Part shown: positions 8,140 through 16,422 of the stretch, in pieces | Position numbering within the stretch: position 1 is the stretch's first letter | Layout: each line of letters opens with the position of its first letter | Assembly: GCA_029777335.1 (NCBI GenBank) | Contig: JAKOSN010000014.1 | Coordinates: 1-35,644, forward strand | DNA from: Planctomycetota bacterium | GTDB taxonomy: Bacteria; Planctomycetota; Planctomycetia; Gemmatales; Gemmataceae | Direction: 5' to 3' | Length of the DNA stretch: 35,644 nt | The notes under the pieces: generated by a model | Databases searched by the model: none | Told to the model about the DNA's origin: nothing | What the model saw: only the letters and a program-made list of their open reading frames with translations | Translations under genes and position numbers: made by a program

Positions 8140-8152
8140 ACGCCGAGCAGCG

Positions 8153-8186
8153 CGGAGTGGGAAGCGCGGAGAAACTTCCCACTCCG
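8153..8186. terminator. Bidirectional hairpin between convergent genes
   Basis: Perfect 12-bp arms CGGAGTGGGAAG (8153-8164) and CTTCCCACTCCG (8175-8186) with a 10-nt loop and no T tract, between the G8 gene (+) and the OBAP gene (-). Confidence 0.6.
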
Positions 8187-8264
8187 ATGCGGTCACTCCA
8201 AGGAAGGGGATCCGGTGATGACAGCCAGTCGTCACAGCTCAATTCCCCGGTGCGAACAAAGGGT

Positions 8265-8975
8265 CTAGCGCTTCGGCGTGGGGCGATCCTCTCCGCTGGC
8301 GGTCCATTGACGGCCGATCACATCCACATCTTTCGGAGTGGGAACCGCGGGCACCTCGTAGCCGATCGCCTTGATCCGCTTTTTGCGAATCTCCGCCGTT
8401 TTGACCCCGAACTCCCTGTCACGCGCAGCGATCACCTTCGGATCGTCCTGACCATCGCCCGTCAGCGACCACATCAGCATCGGTTCGCCCATGGGCACCG
8501 GCGTGGTCGGGTCGGGCCAGGTGTGCCACGTTTTCCCCCAGGTGAGCAACAGCGCTTTCATGAACGCCGTCTCCTCCTCTTCTTTCATGGTGGGAGCGAT
8601 CAGTCCTCCGCCCAGCACCTCGTAGGTGTGCGGGTGCCAGTAGCGTTTTTCCACCTCGGGGAGCGAGCGAAAAATCTCATCGCTGATGATGTACTCCACG
8701 CCGAGCAGGCGAGCGTTCTTGCCGACCGAATCGTAAAGCAGACACTGGTGCATGCCCTTGCCCACCATCCCGCAGTAATGCTGGGTGACGATCTGAATGC
8801 GCGGATCCTTCTTGGCGCAGTGGATCCCGCAAAAATGCAGATGATGGTTGCCCAGCGGGGCCATCATCGTGCCGCTGTCCGCCTTGCCGTGCGCATCCGC
8901 TTGCGCAGATGAGGTGCCGAGCACCGCGCCCGCTCCCATTGCTCCGACCGCTCCGAGCAGTTCTCGTCGGTTCAT
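8265..8975 (-). CDS. DUF1264 / oil-body-associated (OBAP-like) protein with Tat signal
   Basis: 236 aa from ATG 8975. The N-terminus NRRELLGAVGAMGAGAVLGT is a twin-arginine signal ending in SAQA. The mature part carries the OBAP/DUF1264 signature: HHLHFCGIHCAKKDPRIQIV, then HQCLLYDSVGKNARLLGVEY and EKRYWHPHTYEVLGGG, with conserved His and Cys residues that could bind metal. In plants, OBAP proteins sit on seed oil bodies; the bacterial members are uncharacterised. Tat export implies folding, perhaps with a cofactor, before secretion to the periplasm. It stands alone, convergent with the G8 gene and divergent from the sulfurtransferase gene. Confidence 0.85.
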   Translation of the reverse strand: MNRRELLGAVGAMGAGAVLGTSSAQADAHGKADSGTMMAPLGNHHLHFCGIHCAKKDPRIQIVTQHYCGMVGKGMHQCLLYDSVGKNARLLGVEYIISDEIFRSLPEVEKRYWHPHTYEVLGGGLIAPTMKEEEETAFMKALLLTWGKTWHTWPDPTTPVPMGEPMLMWSLTGDGQDDPKVIAARDREFGVKTAEIRKKRIKAIGYEVPAVPTPKDVDVIGRQWTASGEDRPTPKR

Positions 8976-9134
8976 CGTGAGGCGTTCCCTGGGAACCTGG
9001 TGATGTCATCCCCGGTTGGTTCCACGCCGAGGAGGAGCAGGGCGGCCGAGAGGTTCACCCTGCCGACGTTCAATGACGCAACTGGCATCGTGAACGGTGT
9101 TGGCCTTGAAGGAACTCGGTCTTGATGAAGGTGC

Positions 9135-9170
9135 TATTCTGCAGAATACGGAGGCAGGAAGGGGTTGCAA
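9135..9170 (-). promoter_or_regulatory. Candidate promoter for the OBAP gene overlapping a 14-bp palindrome
   Basis: On the minus strand TTGCAA (9170-9165), 16 nt, then TATTCT (9148-9143) form a plausible sigma-70-type promoter about 165 bp upstream of ATG 8975. The -10 is one half of the perfect palindrome TATTCTGCAGAATA (9135-9148), a possible operator. The rest of the 436-bp divergent region (8976-9411) shows no other clear signal apart from the GGAGG of the next gene. Confidence 0.35.
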
Positions 9171-9411
9171 GTGCGGATGATCGGAATCAGGTCTGTCATG
9201 CAATTCCCCCTATTCGGAGAGGAGAAGAAGCCGGTCGCATTGGCAACGTGTTCGCAGAAGTGGCTCGTTCCCTCGCTGCCCGCCGGCGATGAGGGGCGAG
9301 TGTCGGTCGCCGTGATCGGCTGCTTCCCGCTTTCACTGCGGCCACTCCTTTCACCAGCGATAGGATAACCGCACTCGTCTGCTTGATGGGTTGCTGAAAA
9401 CGGAGGTCGTC

Positions 9412-10317
9412 GTGAAAGTCTCCTGGTTGTCCGCATTGTGGTGCGCGGCGATGATGGTCTCCCCGGCGCCGATTCGCTGCGCCGAGACTGCCTATCCTCG
9501 GGCGGATCTCCTGGTCGAAACGAGCCAGCTCGCCCGGCCCGAGGTGGCGAAGCAGTTTGTTGTCCTCGATGTTCGCACGGAAGCCGCGTTCAAGAAAGGA
9601 CACATTCCCGGTGCCCGCTGGGTGAATCCGGCGCAGTGGGCCAAGGGGTTCGGCCAGGGGAAAGACGCCGAGATGTGGAGTAAATGGATCGGCAATCTAG
9701 GAATTAGTGCCGAGAGCAAGGTCGTGGTCTACGACGACAACTTCACCAAGGACGCGGCCCGGATCCGCTGGGTGCTGCGTTACTGGGGGGTCGAGGATGT
9801 GCGCCTGCTCAATGGCGGGTGGGGCGCCTGGCAAGGGGGGAAATATCCGAGCGAGGAACGCGCCGCCCCGCCGGTCGCCACGTCGTTCAAAGCGAGGGCA
9901 CGCAGCGAACGGTTGGCGACCAGGGAGCAATTGCTCGCTGCGCTCAAGGGAACACGGAAGTTGCAAATTGTCGATGCCCGCTCAGAGAACGAGTTTTGCG
10001 GAACCCAGAAACTATCCAACCGGCGCGGCGGAGCCATCCCGGGGGCGAAGCATCTGGAGTGGAGCGATCTGCTCGACAGGAAGACACAGCGCTTCAAGTC
10101 CGCGGATGAGTTGCGCCAGGTGTTCGCCCAGGCCGGCGTCACCCTCGACAGCCCGACCGCGACCTACTGTCAATCCGGCGGGCGCGCAGCGGTCATGGTC
10201 TTCGGGTTGGAGTTGATGGGGGCGAAGGACGTGAGCAACTACTACCCCAGCTGGGCCGAGTGGGGCAATGCCACCGATACCCCGATCGTTCCCGGCAAAC
10301 CACGTGAAAAGAAATGA
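9412..10317 (+). CDS. Periplasmic thiosulfate/3-mercaptopyruvate sulfurtransferase (two rhodanese domains)
   Basis: I choose GTG 9412, 5 nt after a perfect GGAGG; the upstream TTG at 9391 has no such site. The 301-aa product has a Sec signal (LSALWCAAMMVSPAPIRCAE), an N-terminal inactive rhodanese domain (VVLDVRTEAAFKKGHIPGA, VVVYDD with Asp where an active domain has Cys) and a C-terminal active domain (QIVDARSENEFCG, active loop CQSGGRA with Cys253). This is the usual layout of tandem-domain sulfurtransferases, which move sulfane sulfur from thiosulfate or mercaptopyruvate to cyanide or thiols. The CQSGGRA loop does not decide between the two substrates. Exported forms are common in planctomycetes. 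Confidence 0.9.
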   Translation: MKVSWLSALWCAAMMVSPAPIRCAETAYPRADLLVETSQLARPEVAKQFVVLDVRTEAAFKKGHIPGARWVNPAQWAKGFGQGKDAEMWSKWIGNLGISAESKVVVYDDNFTKDAARIRWVLRYWGVEDVRLLNGGWGAWQGGKYPSEERAAPPVATSFKARARSERLATREQLLAALKGTRKLQIVDARSENEFCGTQKLSNRRGGAIPGAKHLEWSDLLDRKTQRFKSADELRQVFAQAGVTLDSPTATYCQSGGRAAVMVFGLELMGAKDVSNYYPSWAEWGNATDTPIVPGKPREKK

Positions 10318-10329
10318 TCCCCTGGGTGT

Positions 10330-10372
10330 CCGCTCTGCTCTCCCCATCCTGGTGCCAGGGAGAGCAGAGCGG
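10330..10372. terminator. Bidirectional hairpin between convergent genes
   Basis: Perfect 15-bp arms CCGCTCTGCTCTCCC (10330-10344) and GGGAGAGCAGAGCGG (10358-10372) with a 13-nt loop and no T tract, between the sulfurtransferase gene (+) and the membrane protein gene (-). Confidence 0.65.
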
Positions 10373-10428
10373 GCGATCGCCTCCCCTCGATCTCCTGGGC
10401 GATCTGAAAAGGTGTTTCTCACCGCACG

Positions 10429-11109
10429 CTATTTCCCTGTGAGCGGTTTCACCTCCCAGCGCATGTTCCCGCTCTCAACAACCACTTCCAGCGACAACCG
10501 TTGAACCTGACCGCCCAGGGTGGCGTCCACGAAACCGGTGTATTCGTTGCCGCCCTTGTGGGTGAGCGTGATGTTCTGGATGGTTGCGTTTTGAAGCCCT
10601 GGCTGTTTGTGCCACTCTTGCAGGATCGCGGGTTTAATCTCCTCGGCGATGTCCTTGGGGTCGGGTGTGTAGAGGGCAAAGGCAACGAGGAAACACAGCC
10701 CCACGTACGCGCTGATTCCGAGGAGTCCCGCAAGAAGAGGTCCTCCCCATCCCTTCTTGACGTAATCATCCCCGAGCGTGTCCTTGACATACTGCGCCTG
10801 GCCGCGTCCCTGGGTGAAATACCACCCCAGCAGTAAGCCCAGCCCGACAGCCCGCATCACCCCATCGATTCCCTTGCTGTCTGGCAAGAATAAGGTGCCG
10901 AGATTGACGATCAGGAAGACGATCGTCACCCCCACCCACACCAGGTTGACCAGTGCCCGGGATGGGTTCCCCAGCGTGCGCCAGTTGCGTGCGTGCAGAT
11001 ACGCGCCAAAGGCCGGGGTGAACAGCAGCGACCAGTTGGCCGCGGCGTTGGGATTCCACAGTTCGGGGCGGATTGGTTCAATCGGTTCCTCGAATTCGCC
11101 AACACTCAT
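10429..11109 (-). CDS. Three-TM membrane protein with C-terminal beta-type domain
   Basis: Start chosen at ATG 11109 (MSVGEFEEPIEPIRPELWNP), 7 nt after GAGGAG; the upstream extension to 11382 is low-complexity and unsupported. The 226-aa product has an N-terminal cytosolic segment with Trp/Asn-rich 'WNPNAAANWSLLF', three hydrophobic helices (about LVNLVWVGVTIVFLIVNLGT, GVMRAVGLGLLLGWYF and PLLAGLLGISAYVGLCFLVA) and a soluble tail ending VESGNMRWEVKPLTGK that looks like a small beta domain (TIQNITLTHKGGNEYTGF). The N-terminal 'NWSLLFTPAFGAYLHARNW' pattern is seen in uncharacterised bacterial membrane proteins. Function unknown. Confidence 0.75.
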   Translation of the reverse strand: MSVGEFEEPIEPIRPELWNPNAAANWSLLFTPAFGAYLHARNWRTLGNPSRALVNLVWVGVTIVFLIVNLGTLFLPDSKGIDGVMRAVGLGLLLGWYFTQGRGQAQYVKDTLGDDYVKKGWGGPLLAGLLGISAYVGLCFLVAFALYTPDPKDIAEEIKPAILQEWHKQPGLQNATIQNITLTHKGGNEYTGFVDATLGGQVQRLSLEVVVESGNMRWEVKPLTGK

Positions 11110-11478
11110 CGACAACTCCTCGGTCTCAAATTCAGAAGGCCCCGCGTTCGGTCCCGGAGGTGCGGATGCCTTGCACCAGGGAATCTCGCTTGCTCGTTGC
11201 TCAAGGTGCAGGCATTCTAGCGAGAGCAAGCCGCACTTTGCCATCTTACTTCCGTCTGCCTCGATTCTTATGTGGAGGTCGCTTCCAGACAAACGGTCCT
11301 TCGCTTCTGAAGTCTGGGCGAGGGGGTTGTTCTGGCCGTGCGGGTATGGCACGGGGCTGAAAGCGAGTCTCTGGGTGGGCACTTCCTCGCGGCGCTTGTA
11401 GGATTGTCAGGGCTCGCTTCCTCTCCCCGCGCGCATCGTTCCGGGTCGTCGTTCTCCAGCACGAAGGTTTGCGCCACC
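11110..11478. other. 369-bp divergent intergenic region
   Basis: Lies between the starts of the three-TM gene (-) and the transglutaminase gene (+). I see no small gene and no convincing promoter pair. Open frames crossing it are upstream extensions without start signals. Confidence 0.4.
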
Positions 11479-14400
11479 ATGGCCATCCAGGTCGCTTTGC
11501 ACCATCAGACGATCTATCGCTACGATCGTCCGGTAACGTTGTCGCCGCACGTGGTTCGTCTGCGCCCCGCGCCGCACTGTCGAACACCGATTCTCAGCTA
11601 TTCGCTCACCATTGAGCCGCGCAAACATTTCATCAACTGGCAGCAGGATCCGTACAGCAACTACCTGGCCCGCCTGGTGTTTCCCAACCTGGCGCGTGAA
11701 CTGGTCGTCGAGGTCGACCTCGTTGCCGACCTGATCACCATCGATCCGTTCGATTTCTTCATCGAGGACGAGGCGGAATACTTTCCCTTCACCTACGACG
11801 CCGTGCTCGCCCGGGAGTTAATCCCGTATCGGGAGACTGAACCTGCAGGACCCAGGATGCAGCACCTGATCGATTCGCTGCGGACAAGCAAGATTCGCAG
11901 CGTCGATTACCTCGTTGATCTCAACCGGCATGTGCAGCAGGCAATTCGCTACATCATTCGCATGGAGCCGGGGATTCAAACGTGCGAGGAAACGCTCACG
12001 ATGCAAAGTGGATCGTGTCGCGATTCGGCATGGGTGCTGGTGCAGTTGTTGCGACATCTCGGTTTTGCCGCTCGCTTTGTCTCGGGCTATCTGATCCAGC
12101 TGGCGCCCGATGTGCGCGCGCTCGATGGCCCCGGCGGACCAGTCAGCGATTTCACCGATCTGCACGCGTGGACCGAGGTGTACCTGCCGGGAGCGGGGTG
12201 GGTGGGGCTTGATCCCACGTCGGGGTTGCTCGCCGGCGAGGGGCATCTGCCTCTGGCCTGTGCTGCTGATCCCATCACCGCCGCCCCGATCACTGGCACG
12301 TTTGGTTGGGCGCGCCAGCCCGGCGAGGCAGAGGATGCCTGCCAGGCCCACTTCGACTTCAAGATGAGTGTCACGCGGCTGCCGGAGGTGGCGCGCGTGA
12401 CGCGCCCCTACACCGAGGAACAGTGGCAGGCGATCGACACCATGGGAGAGCGCATCGATCGCGACCTGGAGGCCGGCGATGTGCGCCTGACCATGGGCGG
12501 CGAACCGACCTTTGTTTCCATTGACGACATGGATGGGGCGGAATGGACCGTGGCGGCTCTGGGACCAACCAAGCGCCAGCTGGCGGGCAATCTCCTCAAG
12601 CGGTTGCGCGAGCGCTTTGCGCCTCGCGGGGTACTACTCTACAGCCAGGGGAAGTGGTATCCCGGTGAACCGTTGCCGCGCTGGGCACTGAGCTGTCACT
12701 GGCGCGTCGATGGCGAGCCTGTCTGGCACGATGGGAACCTGATCGCCGACGAAGCACGCGATTACGGCCATGGTCCCGAGGAGGCGCGGCGTTTCCTGAC
12801 CGCGCTCTGTGGACGCCTGGGTGTCGATGCAAACCACATCCTCCCCAGCTACGAGGATGTGTGGTATTACCTCTGGCGCGAACGGCGCTTGCCGGTCAAT
12901 GTGGATCCGCTGCGCAATCGGCTGGACAATGAACAGGAGCGCATGCGCCTGGCGCGGATCTTCGAGCAGGGGTTGAGCCACGTGGTTGGCCACGTCCTGC
13001 CGCTGGAACGCCGGCGTTTCAGCCCGGCGCGGTGGATTAGCGGGCGTTGGTTTTTACGTCAGGAGCACCTCTTCCTGATGCCCGGCGATTCGCCGATGGG
13101 GTTGCGCTTGCCGCTCGACTCCTTGCCGTGGTTCGCGCCGGAGAAACGCGATCCCTTTGAAGAACTTGATCCTTTTGCTCCGCGTGCTCCCCTGTCGGCG
13201 CACGACGACAAGAGACAGCAGGCGGTTCGCCCTGCGCCTGGGGTGGGTCCCAATGGGGCGGGGAGCGGGTATGTCGAGCAAACCCTTGGCCCGCGCCCGG
13301 GCGAGAATGGCGAGGCGGGGGCCGATGTCATTCGTACGGCGTTGTGCATTGAACCGCGCGCGGGCCGGCTCCACGTCTTCCTTCCGCCCCAGCGCTATGC
13401 CGAGGATTTTCTGGATCTGGTGGCGGCGATCGAGGAGACGGCCCGCGCGCTGCAATTACCGGTTATTCTGGAGGGGTATTCTCCGCCATACGATCCGCGG
13501 TTGCATCATTTCTCGATCACTCCCGACCCTGGCGTGATCGAGGTGAATATTCACCCGGCCCACAACTGGCGCGAGCTGGTCGAACACACGACCACGCTTT
13601 ACGAGGAAGCACGGCTGGCGCGGCTGGGGACCGAAAAGTTCATGCTCGATGGTCGCCACACGGGCACGGGCGGAGGCAATCATATCCTTCTGGGCGGCCC
13701 CACACCGGCCGATAGTCCCCTGCTGCGCCGCCCCGACCTGTTGCGCAGTCTGATCGGCTTCTGGCACAATCACCCCGCGCTGTCGTATCTCTTCTCGGGG
13801 CTCTTTGTCGGTCCCACCAGCCAGGCGCCGCGCATCGACGAGGCACGCAACGACAGCGTTTACGAGATGGAACTCGCCTTTCGGCAAATTCCCGACCATG
13901 GTGCGATCCCCTTCTGGCTCGTGGATCGCGTCTTTCGGCATCTGCTGGTCGATGTCACGGGTAACACCCACCGAGCGGAGTTTTGCATCGATAAGCTATA
14001 CTCGCCCGACACGGCGTCGGGTCGACGCGGCCTGGTCGAGCTGCGTGCCTTCGAGATGCCGCCTCACTCCCGGATGAGCCTGGTGCAGCACCTGCTGTTG
14101 CGTGCGCTCGTCGCGCAGTTCTGGAAGACACCCTATCGTCAATCCCTGGTCCGCTGGGGAACCGAACTGCACGATCGCTTTCTCTTACCGCATTTTGTCG
14201 CCCAGGATTTCGCCGATGTGCTGGAGGAACTGAAACAAGGCGGATATGAACTCGATCCGGCCTGGTTTGCACCCCACTTCGAGTTTCGCTTCCCACTGTA
14301 TGGCAAGATCGAATACCGCGATCTCGTCGTCGAGTTGCGCCAGGCGATCGAGCCGTGGCCTGTGCTGGGAGAGGAACCCGCCGGGGGAGCCACGGCCCGC

Positions 14401-14841
14401 TTTGTCGATTCCTCGCTGGAGCGCGTGCAGGTTAAGGTGCAAGGGCTGACCGATCCGCGACACGTGCTCACCTGCAATCAGCACCGGATTCCGCTCCATC
14501 CCACAGGGGTGAAGGGAGAGTATGTCGCCGGGGTGCGTTATCGCGCGTGGCAGCCGCCTTCGTGTTTGCACCCGACGATTCCAGTCCAGGTGCCGCTCAT
14601 CTTCGACATTCTGGATCTGTGGTTAAAGCGTTCGGTGGGTGGGTGTCGCTACTATGTGGAACATCCTGGCGGCCGCGCGGTAGCGCAGTTCCCGGTCAAT
14701 GCCCTGGCGGCCGAGGCGCGCCGGGTGGCGCGTTTCCTGCCTCATGGATACAGTCCAGGCCCGATCGAGGTGCCTCCGCTGGTGCGCAACCCCGACATGC
14801 CGTTGACACTCGATTTGCGCGAAGCGAGCACGCGGCGCTGA
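11479..14841 (+). CDS. Transglutaminase-like protease/ligase fused to DUF2126 putative amidoligase
   Basis: 1120 aa from ATG 11479, where the conserved N-terminus MAIQVALHHQTIYRYDRPVT begins; the frame is open back to 11338 without family support. Residues 1-90 match the bacterial transglutaminase N-terminal beta domain. The papain-like core follows, with Cys180 (GSCRDSAW), His229 (DLHAWTEVYLPG) and Asp245 (GLDPTSG) as the catalytic triad. From about residue 335 (RLTMGGEPTFVSIDDMDG) to the end is the DUF2126 putative amidoligase region, including GGNHILLGG and LVELRAFEMPPH, related to GCS/COOH-NH2 ligases. Proteobacterial homologues sit with DUF403 (alpha-E) and circularly permuted ATP-grasp genes; here it is alone. 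Probably makes or cuts an isopeptide or peptide tag; the substrate is unknown. Confidence 0.92.
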   Translation: MAIQVALHHQTIYRYDRPVTLSPHVVRLRPAPHCRTPILSYSLTIEPRKHFINWQQDPYSNYLARLVFPNLARELVVEVDLVADLITIDPFDFFIEDEAEYFPFTYDAVLARELIPYRETEPAGPRMQHLIDSLRTSKIRSVDYLVDLNRHVQQAIRYIIRMEPGIQTCEETLTMQSGSCRDSAWVLVQLLRHLGFAARFVSGYLIQLAPDVRALDGPGGPVSDFTDLHAWTEVYLPGAGWVGLDPTSGLLAGEGHLPLACAADPITAAPITGTFGWARQPGEAEDACQAHFDFKMSVTRLPEVARVTRPYTEEQWQAIDTMGERIDRDLEAGDVRLTMGGEPTFVSIDDMDGAEWTVAALGPTKRQLAGNLLKRLRERFAPRGVLLYSQGKWYPGEPLPRWALSCHWRVDGEPVWHDGNLIADEARDYGHGPEEARRFLTALCGRLGVDANHILPSYEDVWYYLWRERRLPVNVDPLRNRLDNEQERMRLARIFEQGLSHVVGHVLPLERRRFSPARWISGRWFLRQEHLFLMPGDSPMGLRLPLDSLPWFAPEKRDPFEELDPFAPRAPLSAHDDKRQQAVRPAPGVGPNGAGSGYVEQTLGPRPGENGEAGADVIRTALCIEPRAGRLHVFLPPQRYAEDFLDLVAAIEETARALQLPVILEGYSPPYDPRLHHFSITPDPGVIEVNIHPAHNWRELVEHTTTLYEEARLARLGTEKFMLDGRHTGTGGGNHILLGGPTPADSPLLRRPDLLRSLIGFWHNHPALSYLFSGLFVGPTSQAPRIDEARNDSVYEMELAFRQIPDHGAIPFWLVDRVFRHLLVDVTGNTHRAEFCIDKLYSPDTASGRRGLVELRAFEMPPHSRMSLVQHLLLRALVAQFWKTPYRQSLVRWGTELHDRFLLPHFVAQDFADVLEELKQGGYELDPAWFAPHFEFRFPLYGKIEYRDLVVELRQAIEPWPVLGEEPAGGATARFVDSSLERVQVKVQGLTDPRHVLTCNQHRIPLHPTGVKGEYVAGVRYRAWQPPSCLHPTIPVQVPLIFDILDLWLKRSVGGCRYYVEHPGGRAVAQFPVNALAAEARRVARFLPHGYSPGPIEVPPLVRNPDMPLTLDLREASTRR

Positions 14842-14873
14842 GCGGGAAGAGAGGGGAGAGATCGTCACTCCTG

Positions 14874-14918
14874 GTTCGCTCCGCGCAAGGTGTATTGTCG
14901 GCCTTGCGCGGAGCGAAC
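14874..14918. terminator. Bidirectional hairpin between convergent genes
   Basis: Perfect 17-bp arms GTTCGCTCCGCGCAAGG (14874-14890) and CCTTGCGCGGAGCGAAC (14902-14918) with an 11-nt loop; outer ACTCC/GGAGT bases could extend the stem. No T tract. It lies between the transglutaminase gene (+) and the oxidoreductase gene (-). Confidence 0.7.
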
Positions 14919-14931
14919 GGAGTTCCTGGGC

Positions 14932-16227
14932 TCAAACAAACTTGGTGATTCCGGGCATCGGCACGGGCGGCGTGGGCATCTTGCCCCAGGCGTATTGCGC
15001 GGGTGTCAGGTCTTCCTTGGAATTCATCGCCATGTCCCAGGTGATGACCTGCCCGGTGTAGGTGGCCATGCGCCCCATGATCGCCATCAGCGAGCTGCGC
15101 GCCATCCAGTCGCCGTTGTTGATCGGCTTGCCGTCGCGAATGCTCGCAAAGAGTTCGTTGTGCTCGGTCTGATACATGTCGCCGTGTTCGCCGGAGAAAC
15201 GCCAGGTGGACTTGGCCTTGTCACGCGGCTTGATGCTGAACAGGCTGCGCATGGCGTTGATGTCGCACGTTCCTTCCGTGCCCACGATCTGATCGGACAC
15301 GTCCTGGGCGGTTCCGCGTTGCTGCCGGGTTGAACTGAACAGCCGCACGCCATTGGCGTACTCGAACACAACCGAGTGATGATCGAAGATGTTGCCGTAG
15401 GCTGGATCGGTGCGCACCTGCCGCCCGCCCAGGCCAACCGCCTTCACCGGGTAGGCGTTCTTCATCGCCCAGGCCATCTTGTCCAGGCTGTGTACATGCT
15501 GCTCGACGATGTGATCACCCGAGAGCCAGGTGAAATAGAGCCAGTTGCGCATCTGCCATTCCATGTCGCTCCAGCTGGGCTGGCGCGGTTTCATCCAGAG
15601 GGCGCCAGTGTTGTAAGTGCACTGGAGAGAAACGATGTCGCCAATGGCGCCCTCGTGGACCTTCTTCATCGTCTCGCGCATGCCGTACTCGTAGCGCCAG
15701 CAGAACCCCGAGACCAGGGCCAGATTCTTTTCCTTGGCCTTGGCGGCCGATTCCATCACGCTGCGAATCCCCGGAGCATCGACGGCGACCGGCTTCTCGG
15801 CGAAGACGTGCTTGCCGGCCTCGATGGCTGCCTTGAGATGTGCCGGGCGAAAATGCGGCGGAGTGGTCAGCAGCACCACATCCACCCCGCTGGCGATCAC
15901 CTGCTTGTAGGCATCGAAGCCAACGTAGCACTGATCCGGTTTGACGTCGATCTTGCCCGCGAGATCTTTCTGGTTTTTGAGGGTTTCCAGGCTGCCATTG
16001 AGGCGATCGGAAAAGGCGTCGCCCATGGCGATCAGCTTGACGTTCTTGTCGGCCAGCAGGGCCTGCCGGGCAGCGCCGGTGCCTCGACCGCCACAGCCAA
16101 TGAGACCGATCTTGAGCACATCGCTGCCGGAGGCGTGGACCATGGGAGCGGCCGCCAGGGTGGCAGCGCCGGTCAGCACGGCGGAGGTCTTCAGAAAATC
16201 CCGACGCGAAGAGGGTGTATGGCTCAA
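14932..16227 (-). CDS. Gfo/Idh/MocA family oxidoreductase with Tat signal
   Basis: 431 aa from TTG 16227, which follows AGGAG by 8 nt; no ATG fits, and the longer frame to 16824 has no family similarity. SSRRDFLKTSAVLTGAATLA is a twin-arginine signal cut near MVHA. Next comes the NAD(P)-binding Rossmann motif KIGLIGCGGRGTG (39-51) and the family signature AGKHVFAEKPVAVDAPG, with the C-terminal alpha/beta substrate domain containing WLSGDHIVEQHVHSLDKMAW. Tat-exported members of this family are abundant in planctomycetes, where they are thought to act on sugars in the periplasm with a pre-bound cofactor; the actual substrate cannot be told. Confidence 0.9.
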   Translation of the reverse strand: MSHTPSSRRDFLKTSAVLTGAATLAAAPMVHASGSDVLKIGLIGCGGRGTGAARQALLADKNVKLIAMGDAFSDRLNGSLETLKNQKDLAGKIDVKPDQCYVGFDAYKQVIASGVDVVLLTTPPHFRPAHLKAAIEAGKHVFAEKPVAVDAPGIRSVMESAAKAKEKNLALVSGFCWRYEYGMRETMKKVHEGAIGDIVSLQCTYNTGALWMKPRQPSWSDMEWQMRNWLYFTWLSGDHIVEQHVHSLDKMAWAMKNAYPVKAVGLGGRQVRTDPAYGNIFDHHSVVFEYANGVRLFSSTRQQRGTAQDVSDQIVGTEGTCDINAMRSLFSIKPRDKAKSTWRFSGEHGDMYQTEHNELFASIRDGKPINNGDWMARSSLMAIMGRMATYTGQVITWDMAMNSKEDLTPAQYAWGKMPTPPVPMPGITKFV

Positions 16228-16279
16228 GGGTGCATCTCCTGAGGCGGTGGGGTGTACATGACTACCTTTGTGATCATTA

Positions 16280-16308
16280 CCTTTACCCCGTTTCTTTCGC
16301 TCTGTCAA
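16280..16308 (-). promoter_or_regulatory. Candidate promoter of the Gfo/Idh/MocA gene
   Basis: On the minus strand a perfect TTGACA (16308-16303), 17-nt spacer and TAAAGG (16285-16280), about 50 bp upstream of the TTG start. The -35 is strong and the -10 weak. Confidence 0.4.
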
Positions 16309-16340
16309 CGGGCTGGCTCCCCTTTCTCGCCTTGGGGTGG

Positions 16341-16368
16341 TTGCAACCCTCGCTCGATCCGCTAAGAT
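16341..16368 (+). promoter_or_regulatory. Candidate promoter of sppA
   Basis: TTGCAA (16341-16346), 16-nt spacer, TAAGAT (16363-16368), 54 bp before the sppA ATG. The same TTGCAA-N16 layout appears upstream of the OBAP gene. Confidence 0.45.
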
Positions 16369-16422
16369 GCTGGAAGATTCACGCCCGGGACTTCGCGCTG
16401 CTCGACGACAGGGGACTGTTCC

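Noticed and set aside
15376..16242. Plus-strand 288-codon frame
   Set aside because: Antisense of the Gfo/Idh/MocA gene, low family resemblance.
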